64,000 nucleotides of DNA from Paludibacteraceae bacterium (GCA_017454915.1 JAFTCC010000062.1:1-64000), one strand, 5' to 3'. Positions 42,092-51,931 are shown, counted from the stretch's first letter. The notes: a model not told the origin generated them from the letters alone. Made by a program: numbers and translations.

Positions 42092-44830
42092 ATGAAAAAT
42101 ATAATCAGGACCACTGCTTGCATTTTATTGTGCGGGCTGTTTTTCAGTTGTTATTCCCCTTTGCGCGCCCAGACACCTTCGACAGAAGGCACTGCATTTT
42201 GGCTGTCTTTTATGCAGAATGAATCGGACAGCAAGGTTGATTTGACGATTAACGTGTCGGCCAAGCGCGCTTGCCAGCTGACGATAGAAAATCCGAACAC
42301 TGGTTTTGTGAAACGCTACAACCTCCAGCCCGGTTTGAATGAGATAGAAGAGGCCGCCACGCCACTCAACGAGTGCTATAACAACAATTCGGAAGTGGTT
42401 AACAAACGTGCTCTCTACATTACGTCCACCGACACGATTTCGCTGTTTGCGTCCAACTACCAGCAATCGGTTTTTGACAATGCGGCGATACTCCCCGAAC
42501 CGGCATTGCGCGACGAGTACTTGGTTCAGACATACCCCAATTCTGACGGTAAAAAGTCGTATCCGCCAGAGTTTGTGATTGTTGCGGCAGAGAACAACAC
42601 GATAGTTGACATCACCCCGACCTATGCCACTGCCGGTGGCAAACAGCCCGGCGCGACTTTCAATGTAACGCTGAACCGTGGTGAGTCCTATCAGGTTAAG
42701 GCTCAAGGCTCTAATGTCGGTTCAGACTTCTCGGGCACGAGGGTTAAGGCCCGCAACGGCAAAAAGATTGCTGTGTTCAACGGCAACCAGTCGGAGTCCA
42801 TACCTTATGCCGAAGGAAGTGACGGTGACCACCTTTTTGAGCAGGCGATGCCAGTGGCATATTGGGGCTCGGAGTTCATCCTGACCCGCACTATGAACCA
42901 GTTGTGCGCCATATTCCGCATCACAGCCAAGAACAACAACACCGTGCTGACGCTTGACGGCAACCAGATTGCGACTTTGCGGGCCGGTGAAACGTATCAG
43001 TATGAAATGACAAGCCCCAAGGAGGTTGCTTATCTTGAGTCCTCGTGTCCTGTAGGTGTTTATATGTACCTCACATCTGGCCACAAATTCCCTGGAGCAT
43101 TTGAAGGCGATAAAATGGGCGGACCAGCAAGCGTGTGGATAAGCCCTGTGGAGCAGATGATTAAGGAGGTTAACTTTGCTACCGACGACAGGCGATGCAA
43201 ATACCACTATGTGAACATCGTGGTTCTTTCAGCGTACGCCAGCACAGTGACACTGACAGGAAAAAACTCGGGCGCACTGCCTTTGCAGTTCGTGCCGGTG
43301 CCTGGATATGATGACTACTCGTTCACTAAAGTCAATATCGCTCACGACAGTTATAACATCAAGAGTAGCCGTGGCGTGATAGCATACGTTTATGGCTTGG
43401 GTAAGACGGAGAGTTACGCCTATTCGGCAGGCTCGTCGGTTAAGGTCACCAATGGTATATCTATCAACGGCGAGCCATTCTCGCCTGATGATGACGAGAA
43501 TACAAACCGGTTCAAGAGTTGCTTTGGCGATATGCTTCACTTTGGCAGCAGCATGAAGGACGTAGATTACATAGAGTGGGACATGGCTGACGGCGTAACC
43601 TACACTGGCAATGATTTTGACTATATGTACGATGCTCCAGGCATTTATGACATGGAATGCACTGTACACCGTTTCTCCAACCCCTGCGACGGCAGCTCGA
43701 TGGAGGCAGTGATAAAGGTTAGGGTAGAGGTCAACGTTCCCAAAGAATACACGCGCTACACATTCGAGTGTGCCGAGCCCGAGGACGGTGATATGTGGCG
43801 TCCTCAGGAGATACGCGAATACACAGAGGAGTATGGCTGCGACAGCATTGTTCATAAGATAGCCGCCGTTAACTTCTCGGCTGAAGTTAACGAGAGTATC
43901 ACAGCAGAGGACGAATACACCTTTGACGGTCAGACCTACACCAGTTCGACCACTGTGGACAAGCTTTATCAGCGCAATTTCACAGGCTGTGACAGTCTTG
44001 TGCATTACGATATAAAGATAGTTACTTGCCTACACATGGAGATGACTCCGCCAGATGCTGCCATTTGCACTGACGAGCAGAGCAGTTTCCTTGTTCCGTT
44101 CCACGTGTCGCGCGGCGAATACAGCGGATGGGAAGTTAAGTTTAACGCTTCGGCTCATGCTGCTGGCTTCCGTCCGAACATGGTCAGCGAGGTTGACGGC
44201 GCACTACAAGTGGCATTGCCAGAGAACGCTGAGCCTAACGACGCATATGTGATGCACGTTAAGTTCTTCGATATGTATGAGTGCAGCGACCGCGAATTTG
44301 ACATTCCGTTCACAATTAACTATGCAGTATCAACGACCTTCGCCCAGAAGTGGGACGATGTTCTGGCGCTGTACAACGAGCACCATAACGGCGGTCACAA
44401 GTTCTCGGCATACCAGTGGTATAAGAATGGTGAGCCGGTTCCGGGTGCGATAGGCTCCTATTATTACGCTAAGAAATTTGAGCCTTCAGGTGTGCTTGAG
44501 GGTTGTTCGCAATACTCGGTGCTGCTGACCGATGAAAATGGTAAACAACTGATGTCTTGCGAATACCAGGTGGCTTGTGAGGATGAGCCGGCTGATGAGC
44601 CGACGGTAGAAGTAGAACCCACACTTGCTGACGGCAGTGAGCAACTGCATGTGCTCGCTTCTGACGCGGCTGTGATGACCATCTATAACACTGTAGGTCT
44701 GCCTGTTTCTTCGCTTCGCATTGAGGCTGGTGAAACGCAAATTCAAGCTCCGGCAATGCAGGGGACATACTTGATACGCACAGTGTTCAATAATGGCAAA
44801 ACCAGCACTAACCGCTTGATTGTAAAATAG
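42092..44830 (+). CDS. T9SS-secreted IgGFc-binding-like surface protein
   Basis: The 912-residue protein has an N-terminal signal (MKNIIRTTACILLCGLFFSC...LRAQ), then an IgGFc-binding-like N-terminal module over about residues 30-430, with TEGTAFWLSFMQN, LPEPALRDEYLVQTYP, and GDKMGGPASVWISPVEQM (a strong landmark of this module). A PKD-like segment DVDYIEWDMADGVTYTG follows at about 490-550. The end is a T9SS type A sorting domain (VMTIYNTVGLPVSSL ... TYLIRTVFNNGKTSTNRLIVK, quoted in parts). Such proteins are usually displayed on or released from the outer membrane; binding of IgG is not implied by the name. It has its own promoter and terminator. Confidence 0.85.
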   Translation: MKNIIRTTACILLCGLFFSCYSPLRAQTPSTEGTAFWLSFMQNESDSKVDLTINVSAKRACQLTIENPNTGFVKRYNLQPGLNEIEEAATPLNECYNNNSEVVNKRALYITSTDTISLFASNYQQSVFDNAAILPEPALRDEYLVQTYPNSDGKKSYPPEFVIVAAENNTIVDITPTYATAGGKQPGATFNVTLNRGESYQVKAQGSNVGSDFSGTRVKARNGKKIAVFNGNQSESIPYAEGSDGDHLFEQAMPVAYWGSEFILTRTMNQLCAIFRITAKNNNTVLTLDGNQIATLRAGETYQYEMTSPKEVAYLESSCPVGVYMYLTSGHKFPGAFEGDKMGGPASVWISPVEQMIKEVNFATDDRRCKYHYVNIVVLSAYASTVTLTGKNSGALPLQFVPVPGYDDYSFTKVNIAHDSYNIKSSRGVIAYVYGLGKTESYAYSAGSSVKVTNGISINGEPFSPDDDENTNRFKSCFGDMLHFGSSMKDVDYIEWDMADGVTYTGNDFDYMYDAPGIYDMECTVHRFSNPCDGSSMEAVIKVRVEVNVPKEYTRYTFECAEPEDGDMWRPQEIREYTEEYGCDSIVHKIAAVNFSAEVNESITAEDEYTFDGQTYTSSTTVDKLYQRNFTGCDSLVHYDIKIVTCLHMEMTPPDAAICTDEQSSFLVPFHVSRGEYSGWEVKFNASAHAAGFRPNMVSEVDGALQVALPENAEPNDAYVMHVKFFDMYECSDREFDIPFTINYAVSTTFAQKWDDVLALYNEHHNGGHKFSAYQWYKNGEPVPGAIGSYYYAKKFEPSGVLEGCSQYSVLLTDENGKQLMSCEYQVACEDEPADEPTVEVEPTLADGSEQLHVLASDAAVMTIYNTVGLPVSSLRIEAGETQIQAPAMQGTYLIRTVFNNGKTSTNRLIVK

Positions 44831-44850
44831 TTTTTTACAATAATTATGCT

Positions 44851-44888
44851 AAACATCCCTCGCGCCCGTGGCACGGGGGATGTTTTTT
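44851..44888 (+). terminator. Terminator of the IgGFc-binding-like gene
   Basis: Arms AAACATCCC (44851-44859) and GGGATGTTT (44877-44885) enclose a further CCCGTG/CACGGG pairing, followed by a T-run. Confidence 0.85.
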
Positions 44889-44925
44889 AGATTAGATGAG
44901 GAACCATTTTCAAATGCCGTTTAAT

Positions 44926-45780
44926 ATGCGTAAAAATGCTTTTTTAATACTTTTGCTATGCTCGTTAATACCTTTGCGTGCAGTAACGATTCACACCATA
45001 GGTGACTCGACGATGGCAAACTATGACTCTATGCGTGTAACGCGAGGGTGGGGTATGTATCTCGGGCTTTTTCTTGATGACAGCGTGCGTGTTAACAACC
45101 GCGCGAAAAACGGGTCGAGTACACGCACCTACTATGAGAATGACACTCTGTGGACTAAGGTCAAAACGCAAATTGTAAGAGGTGACTACGTGTTCATACA
45201 GTTTGCGCACAACGACGAGAAGTCGAATGGAGCTGATGCAGAACAATTGATAGAGTATTACACTTCTGTTGGTGACACGGCTAAAGCAGACAGCGTGGAC
45301 CGCCGCGGGACGACGCCCGCAACGACCTACATCCAAAATTTACGCCGCTATGTAACCGAGGCGCGTGCGTTGGGTGCCATCCCTGTTTTGATTGCTCCGG
45401 CGGCGCGAATGTATTTTTCCGCAGACACCATACGCCGCGCCGGACTTCATGACCTGGGCGATAAATTTACGATAGTTACGCCACATGGCGTTGTGGAGGG
45501 TAATAAAGTGCCGGCCGCAGATCACTCAATGGACTATGTGTGGCACATGAGGCAAGTGGCGGAGGAGATGCAGGTGCCTTTTATGGATCTGACGACAGCC
45601 ACGCGGCAACTATATGAACGTCTGGGCGATGAGCGGTGCCACCAGCTGCTATCTGACGGCAAGGGGCACACGCATTTCAGTGCTCAGGGAGCAAAGCAGG
45701 TGGCAAAGTTGTGCGCAATTTTGATGAAACAAAACATGATACTTGCCGAGCATGTAAAAGCAGAAATACCCGAAGAGTGA
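44926..45780 (+). CDS. Exported SGNH/GDSL esterase (rhamnogalacturonan acetylesterase-like)
   Basis: This predicted esterase removes acetyl groups from pectic or other polysaccharides. The SGNH blocks are visible: GDST near residue 28 (nucleophile Ser), FAHND (block III Asn), and the C-terminal DGKGHTHFS with the His of the catalytic pair. The chosen ATG (44926; 284 residues) starts a clean signal peptide (MRKNAFLILLLCSLIPLRA). An ATG at 44896 would add 10 residues before it and is also possible. No pectin-utilisation genes lie nearby, so the substrate is uncertain. It follows a terminator and has no consensus promoter. Confidence 0.78.
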   Translation: MRKNAFLILLLCSLIPLRAVTIHTIGDSTMANYDSMRVTRGWGMYLGLFLDDSVRVNNRAKNGSSTRTYYENDTLWTKVKTQIVRGDYVFIQFAHNDEKSNGADAEQLIEYYTSVGDTAKADSVDRRGTTPATTYIQNLRRYVTEARALGAIPVLIAPAARMYFSADTIRRAGLHDLGDKFTIVTPHGVVEGNKVPAADHSMDYVWHMRQVAEEMQVPFMDLTTATRQLYERLGDERCHQLLSDGKGHTHFSAQGAKQVAKLCAILMKQNMILAEHVKAEIPEE

Positions 45781-45815
45781 CCTGTTCGGGTGCAAGTGTG
45801 ACAGTGTAGATAGCT

Positions 45816-45863
45816 AAAACTAAACGTCAGCCATGCAAATTAGCGTGACTGACGTTTAGTTTT
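45816..45863. terminator. Bidirectional terminator hairpin
   Basis: Perfect 15-bp arms (45816-45830 and 45849-45863) lie between convergent genes, with A-rich and T-rich outer ends. They serve the esterase gene and the EF-hand protein gene. Confidence 0.85.
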
Positions 45864-45894
45864 GTGTTGTGAGATAATAGCCAGAAATACTATG

Positions 45895-48156
45895 TTACTC
45901 TGTTGCGGTTTGCTCTTGTGCCGGCTCGGCGATAGTCTCTTTTGCCGCTTCCGCCGCAGGTTCTTCGACGAGAGCCTCGTCAGGGTTTTCAGCTAATGCC
46001 TCCTCCACAGGCTCTGGCTCGCACAATGGGGAATGCAGACCCCAATTGCAGAACACGTCAGCGAGCCATAGTCCGCAGCAAACAAGTGCTGCAATGAGCA
46101 AGGTGATGAGTGTTATCTGCCATCCTGAAAGTCCCTTTTTGGCATACGGGTCTTTGAGTTTCACAATCGGGTATTTGGCAATTTCCGTTAATGTTGCGCC
46201 GAACGGGATGTTGACTATTGACGATGCGTTGACTGCCCATCCGTTTGCGTTTAGCAGCGGAGCTATGTTGCGTTTGCGCAATTTGAGCCATGCCATAATC
46301 ATGCTTGGTCCTGAAATTACCAGCAGTATTCCGAGCACTACGAGTATGCCTTGCCACCATGTAAGTGACACGAAACCTTTAGCAACGCTCACGAGTGCTG
46401 TGCCTATCATGCCTAATGCCATGCCTATTGCGGCAAAAATGCCTGCGAATTTAGCGATGTCGAATGGTTGTGCGGCTTTTGGCGCGTTGGGGTCAGCAGG
46501 TGCAGGTTCGGTAGCGAGTTTTGCTGTTGCGTCCCCCATCACTTTGTTGTCTTTTTCAGCCGCACGCTTGTTAATGAAGTCTTCCACCCACTTTGCCATA
46601 CGCCGGTATGGGCTCCAGAACGCTTGTCTGATGCTTATTGGGTTCTCGACGATTTTGGTTATTGTAGCGTCCCAGTCGAGTCCGTCACGGTCGTAGAATA
46701 TGGCATGTTTGCCTACCATGAGGTCGCCTGTTTCACCCACTGTCATAGCCGCCACGATGGGCATCACTCCGGGTTTCGCTTTGCTGCGGCAATCGCAGTA
46801 GATGAGGTACATTCCGCTTGCAGGTGCCATTGCTGCGTGTGCTCCGGCGTCGGTTACGCGCAGGCATAGATGACATGCGCGCTGGTCAATCATAAGCGTG
46901 CCGGCTTGGAACACAGCCTTGATGTCTTTGTCAGGTGAATAGAAATCCTGCAGTGTGACGAAGTTCTTGAGCAGCGTGAAGAAGTCGCGGCGGAGGTGTG
47001 TGAGCCGGTCCACCGTGCTGATGGCGTTGGCTTCTTCCTCAAGTGCTTTGTCTTTCTCTACTATTGCGAGTAGTTCGTCCTTTATGTTCTCTTTAGCCAG
47101 TTTAGCCACGAGTTCGGCTTCGAGCGCTTCAACACATTCGCCTTTTTTGGCAGCCAGCCATGCTGTGTATTCTGCGAATTGTGCGCCGAGTTGAGTCCAA
47201 TCGCTTTCGCTCAATGTTTTAGCTTTGGGGAATGCGATGGCTTTTAGTGTGGCGAATGGTGCTGCCCATGCAGGGTTGACAGGTGCTGCGAGGTCTATTT
47301 CAGCGTTTCCTGTGATTCGTGCGATGGGGTATGCCGCAATCTGGTCGGTTTTCTCTGTGAGGTTGTCAGCGCTAATGGCTTCTATGCTTGCTGTCTGCAC
47401 GTCGAGTGCAGCAGTGCTTTCGGCGCTATATGCGGCGAGTTTGTTTCGCAGGAAATAGTCGCGCACTTTAGCGTCGAGCGCATTATATGCTGCGAGTGCG
47501 TTGTCGGTGTCGTCACCAAATGGCAGCGCAGGCTTGGCAGCAAGCCATGCCTGATGCTCGGCAAGCGCAGTGTAGAATGCCTCAATTTGCTCACTGTTTA
47601 CGCCGTCTTCACCGCTGCGGTCTTTCACGCCGGCGGTAACTTTGATTGCCGCTTCGATGGCCTCTCGCTGACTATCGTTGTCAGCGGATGCCGGTGTGAT
47701 TATGCCGTCGCCGTTGTAGCGTGTCTTGGCAAAAATGGCGATACTGTCTGATGTGTCTGCCACGCTGATTATGTCGCCTTCTTTACCGAGGTTGCTAAGT
47801 ATTTGCTGTGCTGATTTATGAAGTTTTTGTCCTTCTTCAGAATCGGTGTTTATGTCGGTGAGCTTGATGCTGTCCGCAGCCTCGAGCAGGTCGTCAGGAT
47901 TGCGCAACACTTCGCACAGCCATTGTGAGGTCTTAACCACGTCGTTAACGTGTATCTTGCCGTCGCCGTCCATGTCGGCATATCTCATGCTGGCGGTGTC
48001 CGTTTCCAGCCCCTCGACTGGACATGAGAGTACAGTCCACATTTTCTGGTCGAGTTCGCCAAGGTGGCGTATGTCTTCTCCTGACTGAATGCAGACGCGT
48101 GTCGTGCCGCCCACATTCTGGAATGTCCACTTGTAGTTGTTTTTCTTTTCAGCCAT
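45895..48156 (-). CDS. EF-hand-containing membrane protein of unknown function
   Basis: I do not recognise the family of this 753-residue protein. It has no signal peptide. A canonical EF-hand calcium loop lies at residues 61-72 (DMDGDGKIHVND) and a second DG-type loop near 148-160 (YNGDGIITPAS). The middle is alpha-helical and Ala/Glu/Lys-rich. Around residue 480 there are CHLC and YCDC Cys pairs about 40 residues apart. Three transmembrane helices fall at about 570-595, 600-622 and 690-712, and the tail is acidic and Pro/Ala/Glu-rich. Calcium-dependent behaviour is inferred from the EF-hands only. It is a single-gene unit with its own promoter. Confidence 0.7.
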   Translation of the reverse strand: MAEKKNNYKWTFQNVGGTTRVCIQSGEDIRHLGELDQKMWTVLSCPVEGLETDTASMRYADMDGDGKIHVNDVVKTSQWLCEVLRNPDDLLEAADSIKLTDINTDSEEGQKLHKSAQQILSNLGKEGDIISVADTSDSIAIFAKTRYNGDGIITPASADNDSQREAIEAAIKVTAGVKDRSGEDGVNSEQIEAFYTALAEHQAWLAAKPALPFGDDTDNALAAYNALDAKVRDYFLRNKLAAYSAESTAALDVQTASIEAISADNLTEKTDQIAAYPIARITGNAEIDLAAPVNPAWAAPFATLKAIAFPKAKTLSESDWTQLGAQFAEYTAWLAAKKGECVEALEAELVAKLAKENIKDELLAIVEKDKALEEEANAISTVDRLTHLRRDFFTLLKNFVTLQDFYSPDKDIKAVFQAGTLMIDQRACHLCLRVTDAGAHAAMAPASGMYLIYCDCRSKAKPGVMPIVAAMTVGETGDLMVGKHAIFYDRDGLDWDATITKIVENPISIRQAFWSPYRRMAKWVEDFINKRAAEKDNKVMGDATAKLATEPAPADPNAPKAAQPFDIAKFAGIFAAIGMALGMIGTALVSVAKGFVSLTWWQGILVVLGILLVISGPSMIMAWLKLRKRNIAPLLNANGWAVNASSIVNIPFGATLTEIAKYPIVKLKDPYAKKGLSGWQITLITLLIAALVCCGLWLADVFCNWGLHSPLCEPEPVEEALAENPDEALVEEPAAEAAKETIAEPAQEQTATE

Positions 48157-48189
48157 AATTTATGTATTTTTAGATTATTTGCTTAACTG

Positions 48190-48221
48190 CAAAAGTAGTG
48201 ATTATTTTTTATTCCGCCAAA
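48190..48221 (-). promoter_or_regulatory. Promoter of the EF-hand protein gene
   Basis: On the minus strand TTG (48219-48221), 21 bp, TACTTTTG (48190-48197). The -7 box fits TAnnTTTG; the spacing is slightly long. Confidence 0.5.
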
Positions 48222-48227
48222 ATTTTT

Positions 48228-48256
48228 TGCCTATTCAGAAAAAAGTGTTACCTTTG
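48228..48256 (+). promoter_or_regulatory. tRNA-Leu(UAA) promoter
   Basis: TTG (48228-48230), 18 bp, TACCTTTG (48249-48256), about 37 bp upstream of the tRNA. Confidence 0.7.
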
Positions 48257-48293
48257 CACCCACATTGGCGATTATGTTTGCCATTGTTTATGG

Positions 48294-48377
48294 GCTCCGG
48301 TGGTGGAATCGGTAGACACGAGGGACTTAAAATCCCTTGGCCTCACGGCTGTGCGGGTTCAAGTCCCGCCCGGAGTA
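48294..48377 (+). tRNA. tRNA-Leu (anticodon UAA)
   Basis: The 84-nt class II tRNA has acceptor GCTCCGG/CCGGAGT (terminal G-U), anticodon loop CTTAAAA (TAA, reads UUA/UUG), a long variable arm and T-loop GTTCAAGTC. Confidence 0.95.
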
Positions 48378-48378
48378 C

Positions 48379-48408
48379 AAAACGCTCTCCTTGCGAGTGC
48401 GTTTTTTT
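48379..48408 (+). terminator. Terminator of tRNA-Leu(UAA)
   Basis: Arms AACGC/GCGTT with inner CTC/GAG pairing are followed by eight T. The ~150 bp from here to the next promoter box hold no feature I can support. Confidence 0.85.
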
Positions 48409-48561
48409 TATGTTTTGTCGAAAGCATGGTTAGTGATTATCCAATTTTGAATTTTTGTCGATAATTTTCTGTGTATGCGTAGTGCCGCGCCTCTACATGC
48501 TGCAGCACCAATGAAGTATAAAACAAAACCGCGGGTAGGCGGTAGTGTCAGAAAAAAATAG

Positions 48562-48569
48562 TAACTTTG
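48562..48569 (+). promoter_or_regulatory. -7 box of the TonB-dependent receptor gene
   Basis: TAACTTTG ends 8 bp before the ATG at 48578, implying a leader of only a few nt. No -33 TTG is seen at the usual distance. Confidence 0.55.
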
Positions 48570-48577
48570 CAGTGAGA

Positions 48578-51022
48578 ATGTTCAGAACATTTATTAGGCA
48601 TATCGCAGTTCTTTTTGTGTTGCTGTACCTGCCGTTGCATGGCGGTGCGGCGACGCGTGTGCGCGTGTTCGGCTATGTGATGGATGAGTTTAACAAGGGC
48701 ATTGAGCTGGCTGACGTTTATGTGATGGGGACAACGCAAGGCACCACGACAAACAAAAATGGTTATTTTAACCTTGAACTTGAGGTTGTAGATTCATTGT
48801 CGCTTCGCTTCAGCATGGTTGGTTATGTACCGATTATCAACACAGTGCTTGAGAATCAGTTGCCATCGTCACACATAGTTCAGATGACAGTTGTTATGCC
48901 TACCGATGTTACGATGCTTGACGAGGTGGAGATCAAGGGTCATGCAATTCAGACAGGTCAGATGGAGAGCCTTGAGGCTAAGGCAATACGTTTGATGCCT
49001 GATGCCACAGGCGGCAGCATAGAGAGCCTGCTGATTACGTTTGCAGGTGTTACACAGACCAACGAGTTGAGTTCACAGTACAGCGTTCGTGGCGGTAATT
49101 TTGATGAGAACAGCGTGTATGTAAACGGTATCGAGGTCTATCGTCCTCAACTGATACGCGCTGGTCAGCAAGAGGGGTTGAGTTTTGTTAACCCTGACAT
49201 GGTTGACCGTCTTCAGTTTTCGGCCGGCGGCTATGATGCCACGTATGCCGATAAGATGTCGTCAATCCTTGACATCACCTACAAGAAGCCGACACGTACT
49301 GAAGGCGTGATAGACGTGAGTCTGCTCGGTGCATCGGTATATTTCGGAGCTGGCAACGACCGTTTTACCCAGATGCACGGCGTGAGGTACAAGACTAACC
49401 AGTATATGCTCGGCAGTCTTGACGCCAAGGGCACATATAGACCTAACTTTCTTGACTATCAAACGTATATGACGTGGAAGCTTGGCAAGTCGAAGAAGTG
49501 GGAGTTGGCGGTGTTGGGCAACTATTCGCAAAACGTGTACAAGTTTATTCCCACCGAGAGCAGTTCGGCTTTTGGCACATACAGCACCTCGCGTCAGCTG
49601 ACGACGTATTTTGACGGTCAGGAGAAAGATGTGTTCCGCACTGCTTTTGCCGCTTTGCAACTCAACTATATGCCACGCAAGGGGCTTCGCTTTGGTGTGG
49701 ACGTGTCGGGCTACTACAGCCACGAGCAGGAGAAATATGACATCACCGGACAGTATGTGTTGACAGATTCTCCGCAAGACGAGAGTCAAGAACGCACCAC
49801 ACTTGGTGTTGGCACGTATCACCAGCATGCCCGCAACGAGCTTAGGCTTGGAGTAGTTAATGTGGCTCACAACGGCGAGTGGAAGCATGGCGAGAACACG
49901 CTGAAATGGGGCTTGGGCTGGCAAGGCCAGTATATTGACGACAAGATAGGTGAGTGGCAGTTGCGCGATTCGGCAGGCTATAGCTTACCACAGAGCAGCA
50001 AGGCGTTGTTGATGCACTATAATATGCACAGTGACGCATCGCTTCGCAGCAACCGTATGCAGGCTTATTTGCAGAATGACCACCGCTTCATTACCGACCG
50101 CGGCAACGTGTATCTCAATGCCGGTGTGCGCGCCAACTATTGGGACTACACCGGTGAGTTTATCGCCTCGCCGCGTGTGTCGCTGACGTATATGCCGACT
50201 TGGAAACGTGATTTTGTGTTCCGATTTGCCACTGGTCTTTACTACCAGACGCCCTTCTACAAAGAGTTGCGCGACACGCTGACCGATGAGTTTGGTGTTA
50301 CGCGTATGATGCTTAACAATAATCTGAAGTCGCAGCGTTCTGTTCATGCCATTCTTGGTGCTGACTACTATTTCCGCGCTTTCGGGCGTCCGTTCAAACT
50401 GACAGCCGAGGCGTATTACAAGTATGCTGACCGTGTGATTTCATACACAGTAGATAATGTTCAAATCAGGTATTCTGGTGAGAACGATGCAGTAGCCTAC
50501 ACCACAGGCGTAGATGTGAAGCTGTATGGCGAGCTTGTTCCTGGTGCCGACTCGTGGATTTCGGTGTCCTATATGCGCAGCCGCGAGAACCTGCTCAATG
50601 ACGGACGTGGTTGGATACCTCGTCCCAATGAGCAGCAGTACAGCGTGTCGGTGTTCTTCCAAGATTATCTTCCGCGTCATCCAGAATACCGCCTTCACCT
50701 TAAGTTCATTTGGGCGCAGGGTTTTCCGTTTGGTCCTCCGCGCAACCAGAATCTGCGTGCCGCAGCTCGCAGCCGCGACTATCGCCGCGTTGACATAGGC
50801 GCAAGCCGGACATTTAGCGCCAAGACCGATAAATTCATGCGCAAGCCGTCTGCAAGGCACATTGATTTTTGGACACTGCAGGTTGAACTATTTAACCTGC
50901 TCAATCTTCGCAATGTTGATTCATATTACTGGATTACAGATATATACGCTAATCAGTATGCGGTGCCCAACTACCTGACAGGGTTCCTCTTCAATTTCCG
51001 CGTGAGCGTCGGATTCAAGTAA
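48578..51022 (+). CDS. TonB-dependent outer-membrane receptor with carboxypeptidase-like domain
   Basis: The 814-residue protein has a signal peptide (MFRTFIRHIAVLFVLLYLPLHGGA), then an N-terminal carboxypeptidase-D-like regulatory domain (VRVFGYVMDEFNKGIELADVYV to about residue 105, quoted here in part), a plug domain with YSVRGGNFDENSVYVNGIEVY near residues 168-190, and a 22-strand-type barrel ending in FRVSVGFK. No SusD partner gene follows, so this is not a classical Sus-type polysaccharide locus. The ligand may be an iron complex, vitamin or other small molecule. A longer frame from a GTG at 48545 is rejected because it would begin upstream of the promoter box. Confidence 0.88.
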   Translation: MFRTFIRHIAVLFVLLYLPLHGGAATRVRVFGYVMDEFNKGIELADVYVMGTTQGTTTNKNGYFNLELEVVDSLSLRFSMVGYVPIINTVLENQLPSSHIVQMTVVMPTDVTMLDEVEIKGHAIQTGQMESLEAKAIRLMPDATGGSIESLLITFAGVTQTNELSSQYSVRGGNFDENSVYVNGIEVYRPQLIRAGQQEGLSFVNPDMVDRLQFSAGGYDATYADKMSSILDITYKKPTRTEGVIDVSLLGASVYFGAGNDRFTQMHGVRYKTNQYMLGSLDAKGTYRPNFLDYQTYMTWKLGKSKKWELAVLGNYSQNVYKFIPTESSSAFGTYSTSRQLTTYFDGQEKDVFRTAFAALQLNYMPRKGLRFGVDVSGYYSHEQEKYDITGQYVLTDSPQDESQERTTLGVGTYHQHARNELRLGVVNVAHNGEWKHGENTLKWGLGWQGQYIDDKIGEWQLRDSAGYSLPQSSKALLMHYNMHSDASLRSNRMQAYLQNDHRFITDRGNVYLNAGVRANYWDYTGEFIASPRVSLTYMPTWKRDFVFRFATGLYYQTPFYKELRDTLTDEFGVTRMMLNNNLKSQRSVHAILGADYYFRAFGRPFKLTAEAYYKYADRVISYTVDNVQIRYSGENDAVAYTTGVDVKLYGELVPGADSWISVSYMRSRENLLNDGRGWIPRPNEQQYSVSVFFQDYLPRHPEYRLHLKFIWAQGFPFGPPRNQNLRAAARSRDYRRVDIGASRTFSAKTDKFMRKPSARHIDFWTLQVELFNLLNLRNVDSYYWITDIYANQYAVPNYLTGFLFNFRVSVGFK

Positions 51023-51032
51023 GGTTGGTTAA

Positions 51033-51902
51033 GTGAAAAAGGAAAGAAATAGCAACGGCGGTGAACTGAAATCAAAGGGCGTGAAGGTTCATCCAGACAC
51101 TCATAAACAGTCGCGTAAATCAAGGCAGGCACGTAAAAGCAAACTGACTGCAACAGGCGACCGCAACTGGCTTTATGGCGTGCTGGCGGCAGTGGTTACG
51201 TGCGTCATCATTGTTGTCATATTCTTTTTCGGGGGGCGTCTTTGGCGTTTTGGCGGCGGCCTTTTTTCTAACGGCAATTTTGGCGGCACACCTGACTGGC
51301 TTAATGACAGCATATACTCGGAGTGTCCCGACGGGATTGACATGTCGCACCACCAGAATGACATCGAATGGGAAGTGCTGGGCGCTCATCCAACGGTTAA
51401 ATTTATATACCTGAAGGCCACCGAGGGCGCCACTCATCACGACAGGCACTACAAGAAGCATTATGCCAATGCCCGCCGGGTTGGACTGCAAATTGGCAGT
51501 TATCACTACTACCAGCCTCGTGTGCCGGTAATGGATCAAGTGAACAATTTTGTGCGGCACACCGATTTTGAGTTGGACAACCTGCGTCCCGTAATAGACA
51601 TAGAGGTCCATAAGGGCATGAAGAAGAAGGCTCTGCAGGACTCATTGCGGCTGTGTCTTGACACGCTGACCGCTATCATAGGCGACAAGCCTATCATCTA
51701 CACTTCGCGCAATTTCTACCATGAAGTGCTCGATGACCGCTTTGGCGATTATCCTCTTTGGATAGCCGATTATCGTCATGGCGAAAGCCTTCCCACCAAC
51801 TGTGTGCTGTGGCAGTATTCAGAAAGCGGCAAGGTTGTGGGTGTCAGACATGACGTGGACTGCAATAAACTCATAAAAACTTTGAGCGACATTCAGCTGT
51901 AA
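51033..51902 (+). CDS. GH25-family lysozyme-like muramidase, membrane-anchored
   Basis: Glycoside hydrolase family 25 enzymes cleave MurNAc-GlcNAc bonds in peptidoglycan. After a basic cytoplasmic N-terminus, one transmembrane helix spans about residues 47-68. The GH25 core follows: GIDMSHHQ (catalytic Asp), FIYLKATEG, GSYHYYQP, PVIDIE (catalytic Asp/Glu) and WQYSESGKV. The start is a GTG at 51033, 10 bp after the receptor stop. No ATG occurs before the hydrophobic segment, so GTG is needed. It is likely cotranscribed with the receptor gene. Confidence 0.88.
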   Translation: MKKERNSNGGELKSKGVKVHPDTHKQSRKSRQARKSKLTATGDRNWLYGVLAAVVTCVIIVVIFFFGGRLWRFGGGLFSNGNFGGTPDWLNDSIYSECPDGIDMSHHQNDIEWEVLGAHPTVKFIYLKATEGATHHDRHYKKHYANARRVGLQIGSYHYYQPRVPVMDQVNNFVRHTDFELDNLRPVIDIEVHKGMKKKALQDSLRLCLDTLTAIIGDKPIIYTSRNFYHEVLDDRFGDYPLWIADYRHGESLPTNCVLWQYSESGKVVGVRHDVDCNKLIKTLSDIQL

Positions 51903-51931
51903 ATGCGCTTTAATTATTAAATTATCTAACT

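Noticed and set aside
43229-44005. Minus-strand frame of 258 codons inside the IgGFc-binding-like gene
   Set aside because: The plus-strand gene has a promoter, signal peptide and T9SS tail; the antisense frame has none of these and no recognisable domain.
48137-48464. Short plus-strand frames across tRNA-Leu(UAA)
   Set aside because: They cross a clear tRNA gene with its own promoter and terminator.
48545-48577. GTG start at 48545 for the TonB-dependent receptor
   Set aside because: The TAACTTTG box at 48562-48569 would be inside the gene, and the ATG at 48578 begins a good signal peptide.
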